The notes under the pieces were generated by a model that was not told the DNA's origin, did not search any database, and saw only the letters and a list, made by a program, of their open reading frames with translations. A stretch of DNA of 64,000 nt from Struthio camelus (taxonomy: Eukaryota; Chordata; Aves; Struthioniformes; Struthionidae), in contig NC_090944.1 of the NCBI RefSeq assembly GCF_040807025.1, positions 110,298,238 through 110,362,237 on the forward strand. The letters are read 5' to 3'. The stretch's first letter is position 1. Every line of letters begins with the position of its first letter. The position numbers and the translations under genes are program-made. Below are positions 1 through 15,200 of the stretch, piece after piece.

Positions 1-3000
1 GTACCTTGCTGAATTGATTTCCCTCCACACTAACATCTGCTTCAGATTTGTAGAGAGGGATTTGTTTTACCAGTCTACCCACCACCCCCACCCCAGAGAG
101 TCCCTTTTTTCTTTCTACCTCTCTAGTGATTTCAGGTTTGAGAGCTTTTCAATCAGTAAACCCCTTAGGTAAATTGCCACTTCACTAAAGCTTTATGCAT
201 AATGTTGCAGCACTTCATTCCAATTAAAATCAATATTTGGAGTCTTATTTTTATCAGGCAGACTCTCTGGTTGGGAAAGTTGTTTATTACTATTAAAAGG
301 GTTAGATTTAGTGCTGCATTCCTGAAGCAAGAGGGGAGTGGCTTGTCGAAATTGAAGGACGATGTTACATCCATGGATGTTGTATCCAGTCTTGCTATTG
401 AGCATGTTCTGCAAACACTGAGACATCCGAATAATTTTGTCTATTCAGATAGCTTTACTGCGTGTGAGTAAAATTGCCCATGCAAATAGTCTGCACGATT
501 GTGCCTGTAGTATCTAGGACTTCAAAGGCATCCTAAATAGAAACTAAGTGTATCCAAAAAACTTTTGTAATCTTATCTGTAGATTCGGCTTAGTTGAAAA
601 ATGAAGACAAATTAGGACTCTTTGCTGTTTGTGTAAGGGTCGAGCATAATACAGTAATGACTGAAGCTCCTCCTGTCATTAGAAAATAATAGCATATCTT
701 CCCCCCCCCAATTAAAACATACTCATTTAAAATATATAAAATCTTTAAGCATAACAGGTACTAACCCTGAACAGATTATATTTGTGAGTAATTGAAAGAA
801 GACTGTGGTAGTATCTAGCCCACTCAAAGTGTAGCATGATTCATGTGTCTTCATATTTTAAATACCATTTTGTACAGACTGCCTTTGGAAGCCAGGTTTT
901 CCCAGCATGGCTATGAGTATATGGTTAGGGCTTTATTTCTTTTGTGACTTGATCTGTATTAGTTAAACAGTAATTCTGGACCAGGCATTTAACCCAGTTA
1001 GTGATATTTTTGGGAGAGAAGAAGGCATTTGCCGTGCATAAGTTTCCATAGAAAGTTTGCCAAACATGTTGAAATGTTTGACTGTTTATTAGCTTAGTAT
1101 CTTCATGTCTCAATAGCATTTTGTTAAACTATGGAAATTCTTTTTGTGCATTTTTTTTTTTTTTTAGTTTGTGACTGATAACATGAAACAAATTAAAATT
1201 TTATCTGTACTTGAAATTTGAAGCCTACGGTGAATTCCTAATTGTCATTGGACTTTTCTAACCGTATTGTGAAAGCTTTTATAGGAATAGTTGTTAGTAC
1301 CGTACTCGCATGCGTTGGAATTAATTGCAGTTTGTGACAGTTAAAAAATATTGCAGTTTGAGTAAATCATATTAAACATAAACTTGATTCTTTTTATCCT
1401 TTCAGTGGTAGTAAACAGTTTCTTTTTAAAGACTGAACTTCCACACCTTTTATGGGTTTATAGGTATTTGTTGCCGTTTTTATAATTTATCTGTTTTATA
1501 AATGCTGTTCTCTAATAAACTGTTGGGTGGATGGTTGGTTGCCTGAATACAGCTGAACAAATGTATCAGATTTCTGTAGATTCCCAAAAAAGTCTTGTAA
1601 ATTGGTGCGTAATACACTGACCTCCTTAAATGCAGACCTATTTGTGCACCTTTGAGCAGTAAGTACCAGTAACAAGAACAATATTTCTGTTTTTGTTATA
1701 TCAGTCCTTTACTGACTTTTTTCCCTGTGCATACAGTATAAATGCCTTCAGAAGTATACATTTAGTCTAGAAAACTCTTAATGTTTCCGTTTGACTGACA
1801 TTCCAATTACTCATTCATTTATTGATAGCTTTGACCTAAAAACAGTCACTTTAATCCTCTAGGAATACAACTGAGACAATGCTATGGCAGTTTGAGCATC
1901 AATCTGAAAAGCTAAATTTATCAGTGAAAACTTTAATTTGAATGTATAAATGTTGTTGTGCCTTCTTAGAAGCTGAGCAGTTTTCTGTAAAACTGTTTTT
2001 TAAGGTATTATCTGAACTCACATCTAAAGCAGGAGAAAAATACTGATTATATAAAGCTTTATATCCGTCTATGGTAACTACCATGGTATTTCTCCTTTAT
2101 GACAGTAATCTAGCCTGCAACATCTACTTGCAGTTTTGAAATTAACCTGTAATTTAGTCTTCACCCCAAATGACAAAAATTCAAATGACTCTATGGGGTG
2201 CCAGGAGATGCACTGTAAACAGGGCTCAGTAAGGGGGATAAGGTAGAAATCCATCATCTTAGGCTCATTTTCAGAATGTCAGTATTATTGAATAAAATTA
2301 ATTATTCTATGTTTTACTCTTAATTTGGAAATATTTTTCCAGATGAAGATAGTTTATAGTAGTCCAGTTAGTAGTTCATTCTTTGAAAAAGCAAAATTTG
2401 TGCTGCAGAAGAAATTAGAACATGAAGGAGAGATATCTGAATTTGACTTATTTTGACAGTAATATTTTAATTTAGGGTTGAGTTGATTGATAATAAATTT
2501 GCTTCAGGAATTCAAAATCATCATTTCGAGTCAGTTTTTTTTTTACGGCCTTTAGCTGCTGCTATTAAGTGATTTTTTTTTTTTCCTTGCCTATTTCCAC
2601 CACCATTTCATAAGACTTCTGAAATCTAAAATGAAGTCTTACTGATTTATGGCTACTTAGTACAGTTTGTGTATGTCTTCTCAGTTTGATTCATTTAAAT
2701 TTAAATCTTCTCTTTCAAAGAATAACTTCACAAATTACCACTGTTTTACTTATTGTCCTCTGTTGTTTTAGATTGGGTTGGAATCCTTTCAAGAAGGGTC
2801 TGCCTAGGTGGTTTATGTCTGTTTGTTCAGTTCTATGCTCAAAAATGCTGTGGATAAATTTCAAAGTACTTGAAAACTGAAAATGTCTAAACAGAGACAT
2901 TTGGAGGTAATTTAAGGTGCACAATACTATTTATTAAAATCAAAACAGAAGTCTTAAATATAAACTGAAATTGCCCTAGAGTCATTAGTTTGTTAAAATA

Positions 3001-3461
3001 GTACATGGTCGAACTTAAGAATTTTACTTTGAAAATCAAATACAACTACATATGTATCATTGAAACCTTTTGATGGTAATCAGTTTGTAGTGAGCAGTGG
3101 TCATGCACTCGAAATTATACAGTTAAGAGGTTTGAGGATAAAACTGTAGTTCTTTTTTCATGTCTGTGGCTATCTAGCATGCATGGTATTGGATGTGTGA
3201 AAAAAAAAAAAAAAGAAGCCAACAACAACAACTTTACCTGTAGCAATTTACCATAAAAAATGAATTTAATTGTAAATTCATATTACAATTTAAAAGTAAC
3301 CGTGGTGTATTTAAAAAAACACTTTTGTATTATATACTTCTACATGAATTTTTCTTGAAATTTTCAAGACAAAAGTACATTCAGCATGCACCGCTCCTTT
3401 TAAATTTTGTTTCTGAAATATTTAGTTGTTTTTATTCTTGTATTTTGTTTCATTCTACAAG
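1..3461 (+). other. LRPPRC intron (partial at left edge)
   Basis: No exon of LRPPRC could be recognised here. It contains only short homopolymers, for example A14 near 3200 and T runs near 1150 and 2530. A stretch at 165-471 is open on both strands but resembles nothing that I recognise. Confidence 0.75.
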
Positions 3462-3586
3462 GGATGACATGCCTGCAGCTCTGGAAGCTTTAATGGACTG
3501 TTATAAGAAGCATGGTAAAATTCTTCAGCTTCATAACATCTACTGTAGACTGATAGAGAAAGGAGATGCTGATCTTCTGCAAAAGG
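3462..3586 (+). CDS. LRPPRC: LRPPRC window exon 1
   Basis: Acceptor ttctacaag, donor gttagt. It starts with the third base of a codon and ends with the first base of a Val codon. It encodes residues 1-41 of the window product ([19 protein letters not shown] and onward to LLQK), a PPR-like helical unit matching the family's ALE..IDCYEKY segment. The preceding exon was looked for between 1 and 3461 and not found. Confidence 0.93.
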
Positions 3587-6500
3587 GTTAGTTGCATATA
3601 GTCAGATCTTGTCTGTTGGGCATATAGAATATTTTTGGAGGTTTTTCTTCCATGATCTATATATCATTTCTTTCGACTGAAAGAAAGAAAAATTGCATGT
3701 GTGCATATATGTAATCTTAAAGCAGGTAAATGATGCCTACGTTCTTTTCTTCAGGTTGAAAATTCATATTAATTTTAAATATACAGAATCCTGAAGTTTA
3801 GATAATAGAGCATCAAGCTATCAGTAATGATCATTAGTGCTAATACATATTAGCACTAATGTGTATCTATCTACATATTACTATTACGAAACAACTTTTT
3901 CACATTTGTTTCTAAAATAGTTGTGGAGTTGAGAAATCCTTACTCTGCACAAGTAGAGAATGCCAATGTATAGCCTGCCTAATTCTTTTGACTGTAATAA
4001 CTACAAAATACAGTGCTGATAAGCCAAAAAAAAAAAAAATATATGCTCAACCACCAAACTACAATGGATTCTGTAATATGTTGTAATTCATCTTAACATT
4101 GCAAAGTTTGTTTCCTTATAGGTTATTCTTGGAGTTTTGTGATGCTTGGTGAATCTCACTATTAATGTCTGCTACATGTTAAAATGTTTCAATATATTGA
4201 GTAAATTAATGAGTTTTACTCTCTCTTCAGTTTCAGATTTTATAAGCAGAGAATATGGTGACATGATGGCCCTTTATGATCTCTTCTTTGCCTTCTTGCA
4301 AACAGGAAAATACAAAGAGGCCAGGAAGGTTATTGAGGTGGGATTTTTAACTACAGTACTCTAACTGTGCAGCTATTTAGACTCTTAATTAGAAACATTT
4401 AAAGTTTTTAACCTTTAATTAGACTTGTTCTGATTCATGTTAATAGAATTCAATCCCAGTAATGGAGGGGGGAAAAAAAAACTCGACCAGCTTTATTGTG
4501 TATAATTACAGTTCAGAAGAGAGAAAGTCTGGTTGTATATTGAAATTGTTTCCTTACTTTGTCAAATTCACTGTTATATATCAAAATGATATTTGCATAT
4601 TAAATATCGGATTGTGGAACAATTAAATTAAACTGGCATTCCTGGGTGTAAAGTTGCTAATCCTCTTTCCGAAGGAATTCTTTGTTCTTAAAAGCACTGG
4701 AATTTAATTTGCTGCAGACCATGCTCAGATTTATTTGTAATGCTTGTCTACAAGTTAATCAGCCAAACAAGTGCTGTCTGCTACTGTGTGGCATTTAATT
4801 TAGCATTTCTTCTCTCTCTCTTTTTCAGTATAGTAAGCAGCTTATAGGAAGTGGTAGGTGACAAACTTGGTCTATTTAGGATTAGTATATTTTATCTAGG
4901 CTTGATTGAAATTGTGCTTGCTGAAATTGATAAGTCAAAGGGGCAGCTGCAGAGTCTGCCCAGATTGTGATTATTTTTCTTCTTAACACAGTTGTATGTT
5001 TTTAAATGCTGCATAAGTTTTCCGGTTAATGTGTGGGAGGAGGGATCTTGCAGAGAGTCAATACTTTGTCCTCCTAATTTTTGTATTATGTACATACAAC
5101 TCTGACCTATTTTTTTGTCTATTTTTTCCTTCCTATGACAAAGTAATTTTTTTTTCCTAATTCACTTAAAAATATTTGAGGTACTAGTTATACTTATTTG
5201 AATTACTATTCAGTAGAATTCTTGCATTTAAAAAAATCTTTGAGGATCTCCTTGCTGGCCTATGCTGGAACAATAACGTTCTGCCAAAAAAAATGCTAAG
5301 CACTTCTGAAGGCAGACATTGATATTTTGTTTTGAGAGGGCTTTTTGGACCTCATGAAGTCTTAACAATCTAGAAGAATACAAATATTACTATCTAACGG
5401 AAGATGACAGGTTTTATTTTTTATAAGTTTGACTCTCTTGCTTCACTTTTTATACTCTTTAGATTAGGATTTCCTGGTCTTACTTAGCTTCCATAAAGTC
5501 TGAAATTGAGCTTTGTATATGGTGTTGGGAAGATGTTCTGAATTCCTGAATTATTTGGAATACAGGAATTTGCCTAGGAAAATTGTGCATGTATTTTACC
5601 AGTAGATAGTGTCAAAAAATGAACTATGTATAAAATAAATACACTTAAAACATAGCACATAATATATTATGGGCTATATATTACAACATATTGTTATATG
5701 TTAAGTATTATCAAAGAAAAAATGATTCTTAAAAAATGATTCTTAAAATTGGTATTTTGCTGAAGCAGCAAGTAGCTTTTTATTGTTTTAACCCAGACAC
5801 AAGTTTACTGTTTGCTCTTGTTTGTTTTCATTGGGAGATTATATTAATGTTGAAGCCTTAGTATGTATAATATGGAAGATGGAGTCCCAAGTGTATGTTT
5901 ATTCTTTTTTCTAATCCAGTGGTTTCTGCAATCAAATTCCTTCTCTTGTTGGTCATGACAGATTATTTCTCTGTTTTTTTTTTTTTCATGTGAAATAGTA
6001 TTTAGCAAAGGTGACTAAAGCTGGGACTGCTTTCTATTTTTAGAAGTTGTTGCTGCATATTAGGCACAGATTATCTTTCTACATGTAGTTCTATTGTGTG
6101 CTGCTGATTATGGTGGTCAACTGATCTTAGTAATGTCATTTGTTATAAGAGCATCCAAAGGGTTAGTAGTGAAGCTGGAAGATGGCTCCTTTAGGAACTA
6201 AGGAACAAAGACTATGGAGGATATGATCTGTTAAATGGGGTCTTACTCAGTGGAGACCAGTGCCTCAGCCTACTCTTGCCGTTTGTAGAAATCAGATGTA
6301 CGCTGGATGCTTAAGTGAAAGTTAATGACAGCTGCTGCTTTTAAAAATTTGCTGCCGAAGGCCCTGGGCTAAGACAAATAACTTAAGTCTCAATCTCCAG
6401 TAAAATACAACTGAGTGACAATAGTAGGAATGAAAAAAGGGGAAGATTTGAGTGAGATTATAAAATTCAGGTCACAGAGTTGTGTACTTACATGATCTGG

Positions 6501-9226
6501 TAACAAATGTGTTACTCATGCATGTATATAAGCTCATCTTGCAGAAGATTGTCATAGCAAGAAGGCTAAAAGATCTGGGGACGCAACTGGCTGCTGAATA
6601 GGCTTGGAAGGACAGCAGGACTAAGCAGAGAATGGTAGAGTAAAAGGCAATTAAGGGGGATAGAAAAGAGGAAAGAGATAGGCAAAAAATGCACCTAAGT
6701 CTTTTAATCTAGCCATGCCTGGAGATTCATCAGCCCTTGAAGCTCTGCTGGTAGAAGGATGTGCTGGAAGGTGCCCGCTTGCTTTCCACTGGGAACAAGC
6801 GTTATTGAAAGGTCTGTGTGAAGAGGAGATTGGGTGCAGTAGTGTGTCCAAGCATGATTTAATCTTCAGTTCTCAGTTGTACCTCAACTGATAAGTCAGC
6901 TTTTCTCATGAGTCCTTCAAAGGTGATCTTATCCAAACAGATGGTACATCTCTTTTCTTGCCCCTTACCATGAGGTTGTGTGCAATTTTCTTCCCCTTAG
7001 AATTGCACAGGAAAACTTTTCTTGTCATCAGATCCAGCCTTGAAAATTGCAGTTTAGTTGCCTTTTTTCTTCAGTTTTGTTTTTCAGGTTTCTCGGGGGG
7101 GGGGGGGAGGGGGGGAGTGAATACATTGTGGTTTTAACTAAATATGTTGAAACTATAGACTACAAGAAAATCCTGCAAACAGAGGGGAAATTTCATTAAA
7201 TGCAATTGGGACAAAAGTACATTCCATAAAAATATTTTCTTTATCTGTTATCTTCTAAAATGTTGTCTTATTTTGGTATCATCTAACCAAATTTTCTCAG
7301 GGAGAGAGATCTGGTGTAGTTTTTCATATGTGTTGCTCCAGAGCTGGTAAATACAGTAGTAGAACCTGGAGTAAGGAAGAATTTCTTGGTCCAGTACTCT
7401 TGTCATAAGCCTGATATGTAAAATATAAGGGAATTTTCTAGACCCAAATCCCTCTATTTGCTATCCAAACCATAGCTTTTTCCCTGTTGCCAGAACTGGG
7501 AAATTGGAGTTCCCTTGTGCTTAACCAGTTGTTGGCTGCTGCTTTTGCTTTTTTTTTTTTTTTTTTTTTTTTGACTCATCTAGCTGATGGTTGAAGGCTG
7601 GACTGTTGAGAAGGTCACTCAGGAGAGGAGGAAATGAAAAAGGAAATATTACACTACTGTAGAAAATCTACCATTAATCTGTTATTTTCCTTGTATGCTG
7701 TGTGAAGAGTTAGGATTTCATTACCTAAAACAGTAGTTTTGTGTCCGAACTTAGCTGTTAAGTCATCTCTGAATTTTGCACTGTGAGCTCGTACTTGCAG
7801 CTGTTGTGATGATATTTCTAGATTTACCCTGTCTTTGTTTATTGTTCATCATCAGTCCTATTGTCAAAATATTCTCTAAATTTGCGTGTAGTTAAGCCAC
7901 ATTATAGTCTAGAATACTCTTGGCTCTTTCTGGTAGCAGCACAAGATTTATATATAGTTGAGTACTCCAGCAGTCCTGCAGCAGAGGTTCAAGCAAGCAG
8001 TGCTTAGAATCTGCTTAGGGAGAGTCTGGACTATGTTTTCATGAAGTAAAAATGAACACTTGACACCTGTGACTAAAATATGCAAAGTTCTGAACCAGTG
8101 ATGAATCCATTTGTAGTTGAAATCAGTCTCTGTCAGAAGTACAGGGTAACTGCAAGAGATCCAAAGTAGAAGTAAGTGAACTATCAAAGATTTATATATT
8201 CATATATGATGTCCCTCTTAAAAAAACCAAAACCCAAAAAACCTGCAATATCAGAACTCCAACGAAAGAAAACAGAAGAAGAAAGTAGTTAATGAATGTT
8301 TAATCTTACATTATTAATTTTTTTTATTGCTTGCAGTAGAAGAGTTGGTCAACCTCTTCGTGTAATTTTTAATCTGTTGTGATGACTGAACTAGTTGAAA
8401 CGCTTTCCTCTGAACTTCCTTTATAAATGTGCAAATTTAGTGGTAGCTAGGTTTTGGAATGGCAATGTAATGCAAACATAGAACAAAACCTCTGCAGGCT
8501 AGTATTCCAGTGATGGTGTAGGCAGCACTGCTAACAGCATCTGTGTTAAGGTTGTACAATACTGAAAACACCTGCATCCAAAAGTTCAAGTTCTCCTGAC
8601 TGGCAGCAGCTCCCTAAAACTTCCCTGGCCCTATCTCTTTAGATAATCCTGTCCATCTCTTTAGATATCCTTTCCTTAAAAGGATACTTTAAAAGGTATA
8701 TAAAATTAGAACTATTCTAGAATTCTTTATCTTCCTGAAGACTTACATGAATCAAGTAATTTCAGTCTCTTTTAGATAAAAACATCATCCTAATATTGTG
8801 TATCACTCTTTAGATCATCTCTTGCAAGGGCAGCTGACTTCCTGTATCTTTAGACATTATCTGTATGCGGAATTATCTACTACCTTGAAAGATTCTCTTT
8901 TCTTTAACATGAGCCAAAAATACTTCATAAACTGTTTTTTTTTTTTTAAATGTGGATGTTACCTCTTTTCTTGGAACATTTAAAAAAAAAAAAAGGGCAA
9001 AAAACAGTTAATATCTTTTTTCATTCTCCTGCCCGGGAATCTGTAAACATGAATTCTTCTTTTCCTAGATCTTTCTAAGAATGTACATATTAGCATTTAT
9101 TTTAATACTACGTTTTTGTTAGCGCTGCATTGTCAAATATGATCTTTAAAACTTTATATCTACTCCTTTTAGGGTAAGAAAAATGCTTCGGCAGGGGGAT
9201 GTTGTAGCATTGGATAGCAAAACACT

Positions 9227-9261
<35 letters not shown>

Positions 9262-12200
9262 AAAAGAGAAGTTATCAGATCACTGTCATTTTTAATAATC
9301 TGGGAAGCTTGTATACTCTTCTGATACGAACTAGGAGTTCGTAGAGAAGCTTGACTTTTTATTACAGATCTTTTATTACAGATTCTTGAAGTCTTTCTAG
9401 ATTAAACATTTAATGAGCTAATAAATTAAAATGATTCCCTCTGTAAAAGAGTTAAAGCTCTTGTTTCTGTCTCATTTGTAGTTTTCCTGCAAGTGAAAGC
9501 AAAGAGAGGATTATTGTACTTAGGAGACAGTTAAAGATCTCAGAACCACAGGCCAGATTGTAGAAAATGAAGCTGCTTGTGGTTGCTACTGCAAGAGGAG
9601 CCTCCCTTGAAAATTCCAATGCGTAGCACAGGACTTCAGAATTCTTTTTACCAGAACTGAAATATAATGTGTAGACAGTCTTTTTTCGTTTTCTGCCTTA
9701 GAGTTAGATACCATATCTCACTGAAAGATGTGTACGCGAAGAATTGGGAGACAAATGGATGTGAAATACTTTTTCTGAAATGTGCTCCCAGTGTGAATAA
9801 ATGTAAAAAAATGTTTTTGCTGTTGAAATTCGGGACCTGACAAAAGAACTATTTTGGGTGAGTCTAAAGTTTAGCACAGGAATGTATCTATCAACAGATG
9901 TCAGGTTAATTCTGATGGTAAATAGATTTAAGCAAAGAATTGTGACATCCACTGTCAGTAGACCTCAAGATTCCAATCGCCATTGAACTTAATCTACCAT
10001 AAAAACAATGAGAGTGTTTCTACTTGATATTGAGAGATTACAACCCTCTTTCATCCAAATTGCTTTTATAAAAATCTACATCATAAAATTGAATTTTGCT
10101 GATTTTATGCTGGAGATAAAACTATTGGAAGAAGATGCTTTCTTGATTTATAGCAGCAGGATTTAGATTTTTAATATGTGGTTTAATGATGATTATATCT
10201 GGTGTCAGTTTAGCTGCAAAGACTTTTTTTGGTGCAGTTAAAAGAGGAGAGGTGGTTAGAACAAAATTTAAATATTAGTGAATGTTTAATGCGAATTGAA
10301 ATAGAAAGGAAGTTATACAGTGGTCTGAGATTGAGGAGTAGTTTATAGGGAGATGTAATAGCTTTTATTAGAGTAAATATATACAGCTGGGAGGGAGAAG
10401 AAAGGACCAAGAGCTTTTAGGCATACAAGCCCTATAATTACAAGAAAAGATTATTTTTTTCTTATTACTGAGACCCATTAGTCTAATAAAAGTATTACTT
10501 CTCCCTGTGAAACTGGACTCTGATACAGCTGTTACTGAAGCTGTATTTTCTTCATGCATGTATGCATGTGCATTCAGGGGTTAAACAAATATATGCTTAC
10601 TGATTCTCAGTGGATGTTACTTAAAAGTTCTTAAATATTGATTTCTTTAAGAAAAGCAGATGAATTTGTTTCAAGTAAGCAAATTTTAGTGAATTTTAAA
10701 TCATTGTTCCTGATAGAAAAACAAAGGAGATGGCTATTGAACCAGTTCTGTCCAGAAGAAGGAGGTAATGTCTTTGGAAGAGGGGGTCATGGTAAGAGTT
10801 GTGCATCCTTTCTTAGCTCCAGGGACTTTCTGTTAGAGAGAAAATAATGCTGACTTTATAGTGCTTTTTGGGTTCATCATACAACGTAATACCTTATTAG
10901 AATGCTAAAAGCAAATTTTTGAGCCCGGAAGAGCCTTCATTAATTTTCTTTTTTGAGCAGTTTTTTTTGCATATTTGTTGACTTCCCCCTTTCTTTAAGC
11001 GTGATTATTTTTTGTGAACTTCTCTTGCTGTTTAATGAATTTGTAGAGTAATAATGTACTTCATAATTTTTTCAGCAATTTTATTGGTAAATTTGTAATA
11101 TTCCAGTAGTACTTAAATGTACATCAGACTCAACTGTCATCAGTGAAGCTGATGTTTTAAAGACCTTTCCTACTTATTTTCTGGTAATTTTGGAAAATAA
11201 ATCAGTTCTGTTTTCATCTTGGTTGCTGCCTACCAGAGGCTACTTCACAGTAGCATGTATTTCTGTTTCAAAAGAAATAAGTAAAATCACGTCTATTCAT
11301 CAAATAGTAATTACTGTGTTGTTTATAAAGTCAGCAAATTATTTAACCGATGTTACTTTAGGAACAAAATAAATAACAAAAGTTGATCTTTCATAACTTC
11401 TCCCAGTAAGAACTAATATACATTTTCCAACTAGAGCAGCTGGATTTCAGGGGTGGAGGGGGTTCTTTTGAGGGAATTTTGTTTTATCCCTCTTCCTGGG
11501 CTGCTCCCTCTCTTTCCCCCTCCTTGATGCAGTCTAACAATGTTTTTAGTAAGCTTAAGAAAACACCTTTAGGAATGGAATTTGTATCTTGTAAGTGTTA
11601 AGTCCTGGGGTCTGGAAGCTCTGAGTTATCTTTTTATTTTAAATATTGTTGTTTTTTATGTTTTAACCCAGTAGAAGTAGGCTAATTGCTAGCTCAGGTG
11701 ATTGTAGGATAGGCAGAAAGGAGGACATGGGCTTGAATTGTAATCACTCCCAACAGGAGATATAGGCGGGATATAGGCATGTGTCCATTTATGTCTTTTA
11801 TTAAAAATCATGTAATACAAATAATATATCAAATACTATACTTGTTTAGTTTTTGAAGGCATAACTTATATGTGAAACAACTCATAGTTTTCAGAATTCA
11901 AACACTGGAGTACTTGCCCTAGTCTGAAAAGCTGTCATATTAAAGGTACAAATTAAACTGTAGTCAAACTTTCTTATAGTTGTCCCTTCCCTGAATAGTT
12001 GTGCAAACGTCAGGATGTTTCAGATCAGCTCCTCATTAAAGCAATTAGCATTGTTGCTTTGGGATGTATTCAGTCAAATTATTTATTTCTGAAAGTAGTT
12101 ACTGGGCAAAATTGTTTACAAAGAACAAAGCAATTATTCCTTTTTTTCGGAGGAATCTCGTCTTAATTATGAACAGTTCTCAAGGTTTCCTTTTGTTTAG

Positions 12201-15200
12201 AAAGAATAAAACAAAGTAAATGAGGATCTCTCTCTATACCATTGCTACAAAACCATTTTTGAAATCCAGAAGAGCATGCCTTCTTTTCTTCTTTTTGCAG
12301 AAAAAGCATTACTTCCATTAGAGGACAATGCCTGCTGTAGATAGTCCGAGCTGTAATACTACCCTGACAATGCAGTGGCTTTAAGAAAAGCGAAGCTTCT
12401 AGAGAGAGGTGTATTGTATTGGACAGTGTCATGTATTTTATTGGACAATCTGGATGCAATACAAAAGTAGTTTTCTAATGCGCAGTCTGATTTTTAGAGC
12501 TCTTCTGTCTTTGAAGCTTACATCTCTTACAAACTTCTGAACGATTATGTAGTCTAAAAGTTGTTGTATTCAGAGCTGAGAAACTAATCTCTCTTGCATT
12601 TTCTGTATATCATGATGCTACATCACTTATGATACAAAGGTCATAACTTAAGAAGTACAGCAAAGTGGTGTATTCGTTTCATGCATCTGAAGGGAGATTT
12701 TAAATTAGTTTTTTATTACCTTTTAAAACATTTTTAAGATCTTTTTTTTAAATTAGTACATTGTTATTTGAGGATGAAGGAGTTTTTCATAATGGGCAAA
12801 AATGTAGCGGAATTATAAGATTACTTTAACTGTCTGATTTATGAACTGTAAACACAGTCTATTATGTAAGGTGCAGAAACATATATAAATGTTTATTATA
12901 ACTTCCTGATTAAGTAGTATATGTACCGCTTAGTGAAAGTGAGGAATTTGGCTGAGAGTTAGCCTAGAGGAAGATTCAAGCAAGTGTTGAGTTACTAGCA
13001 TTCAATGTAAAATAAACAAGTAAGGTGCTGTGCAGAACGATCTCTAGCTTCATTGAAGCTACACAGAATTTGTGAGGTAATATAGAAATTTTGGTGGAAT
13101 CAAGGAAAAAATCTGTCTTTAAATTAAGGACCTGCCATCAACTATTATTTTCAGCAATGCTTATGTTGGAGAGAGCTGTTAGGAATGACATACATCAGTT
13201 CTCATAGCTGTCCGTTTAAGGCTGTCTCTTTGGAAAAGTAACAAATTTTCTTGCAAGGCATTGCTTTGGCATCTAAATCTCAGTAACTGGTTCTGGTACT
13301 GGTAACATAAGTCTTTTATGGCTGTGATATAACTCATCGTGAAACTTTCTTCTTCCTTAGCAGCATTAGCTGTCTCTTATTATTACTTGATTATTCAGCT
13401 GTAAAGAGAGGGCTGAATGGATCTGTCTGTCCAAAAAATACAATCAGAAAGTGCAGTAGTGATGGGGTTTATAAAATTAGGCTGTTTCTTTTGAATATTC
13501 TTAGTAACGATTGGATTGTTGGTTATCATAGAACTGTTTCCCTAAAAAAAATATTGGACTACTTTGGGAAGAAAATAAAAAAAACAACAGTTAAGGCAGG
13601 CAGGATTAAACTTAAATGTTTAAAATGAATTGCGTTATCCACAGCATTGTTACATTGTGAAAGACTACAATAAGTTGTCAAGCAGGTGTCTGGGATGTGT
13701 AACGCTTGTTTTGCCAACCAGTTGAGATTGAGCCAAACGGCAAAAAACAATAGTTTGGTGGAAGTGTAATGTTGGAGAGTTAAAATAACACAGTGATCTT
13801 CTCATTCTCACATGTATGTTCAAAATAAAAATAAAAAAAATTTGAGTTTCAAATAATTATACATCCAAAGCCTGCTATAGCAAAAGTGTTACCATCCTGG
13901 GACAATCTCAACACTTCTATTTTCTGAAAGTCCCTCAGTTTGCTTTAAGAGATTAAAGAGAAGTGAAAATTATTTTCCCTATATTTCTTCTGTAAATTAC
14001 TTGGTTACTTTTTAAAAGGGAACTTTTTTTTTTTCAAAAGCTGTTTTTTAATTTTAAGAAGAACTATGTAAAGGTAAAGTTGAAATTCTTTAGAGAAGAA
14101 ACTTTTTGCAGGTTTTATTCTATCCTGATTAATGTAGAAAATAGATGTATTGGTTTACTAGCTGTAACAATTATAGAACACTAATTTAAACAAAACAAAT
14201 ATTTCTATGATAGCATTTAAATATCTGGAAAAACGTTGAAGAGAATTCTCTGACAGGCCAATGTTTCACTGGGTAGTCTGTTCTCTCTTAACTGTATTTA
14301 TGTGGAAATTAGCTCAAATAGAAATTTTTAGTACAGAAGAGAATTTCTGGTGATTAGAACCCTGCAAATGCCTATGAGAAATGACTTTTTCTGGGAAAGA
14401 TGAGAGCCCATCAGGCATTTTGAATGAATTAGGATCATTGCATTCACATGACTTTTGAATGCTTCCTTGGCAGGAGTTTATGTAAACATGCAGCATGTTT
14501 ATTTTTTTCTGGTTAGTTTTCCTTTCTGTGCATAAAGGTATAGAATCAATGAATGGATTAAATATATGGAAAGCCTCAGGAAGATAGTAACAAAGGTGAT
14601 CAAAAGTAAGGAATGTTTTCAGTAGTAGAGATTGACCAAGTAGGTGAGTTCTCTTCAGTCTGGAAAAGAAATAGTGGACATATTTTAGATATCATTCATA
14701 TAAAATCGTGAGTGAAAATGGAGAGGATGAAGAAGAATCAATAGTCTGATGTCTTACAGTACAAGATCTAGGGAGTTCAAGTGAAGATGGCAGAAGCTAG
14801 ATTGAAAACAAAGAAAACGTGGGAGAAAACTACTCTTATTTTCTGCAAGAGTAGTTGAGGCACGGAACCCTTTGCTAAAAAGTGTTAGGGGTGATAAATC
14901 TGTGTGGGTTGCAGAGACAACCGGAAAAGTTCATCGAAGAGAAATTCTTTACTAAAAATAACCTGAACCACTGAACTACAGATAGTTGGAGAATGGAAGA
15001 GCACCAAGGGGGAAGTATTGCATAGGTTTTCCTTCGTTTTGTATTCTCTCAGACATCTGCTTTTGATCACTGTTAGGAAGAGGATAAAAAGCTAGATGAA
15101 CCTTCAGTCCAATACAGTACAGCTGTTTTATATCCCAAGAGAATTTAAAAACCAAATCGTACATGTTTAGTTTATACTATGTATGAATTGTTTGAGACTC

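Noticed and set aside
9181..9260. Processed retrogene ending in the A28 tract
   Set aside because: No upstream sequence resembles a known mRNA and no target-site duplication was seen. A simple homopolymer is the plainer reading.
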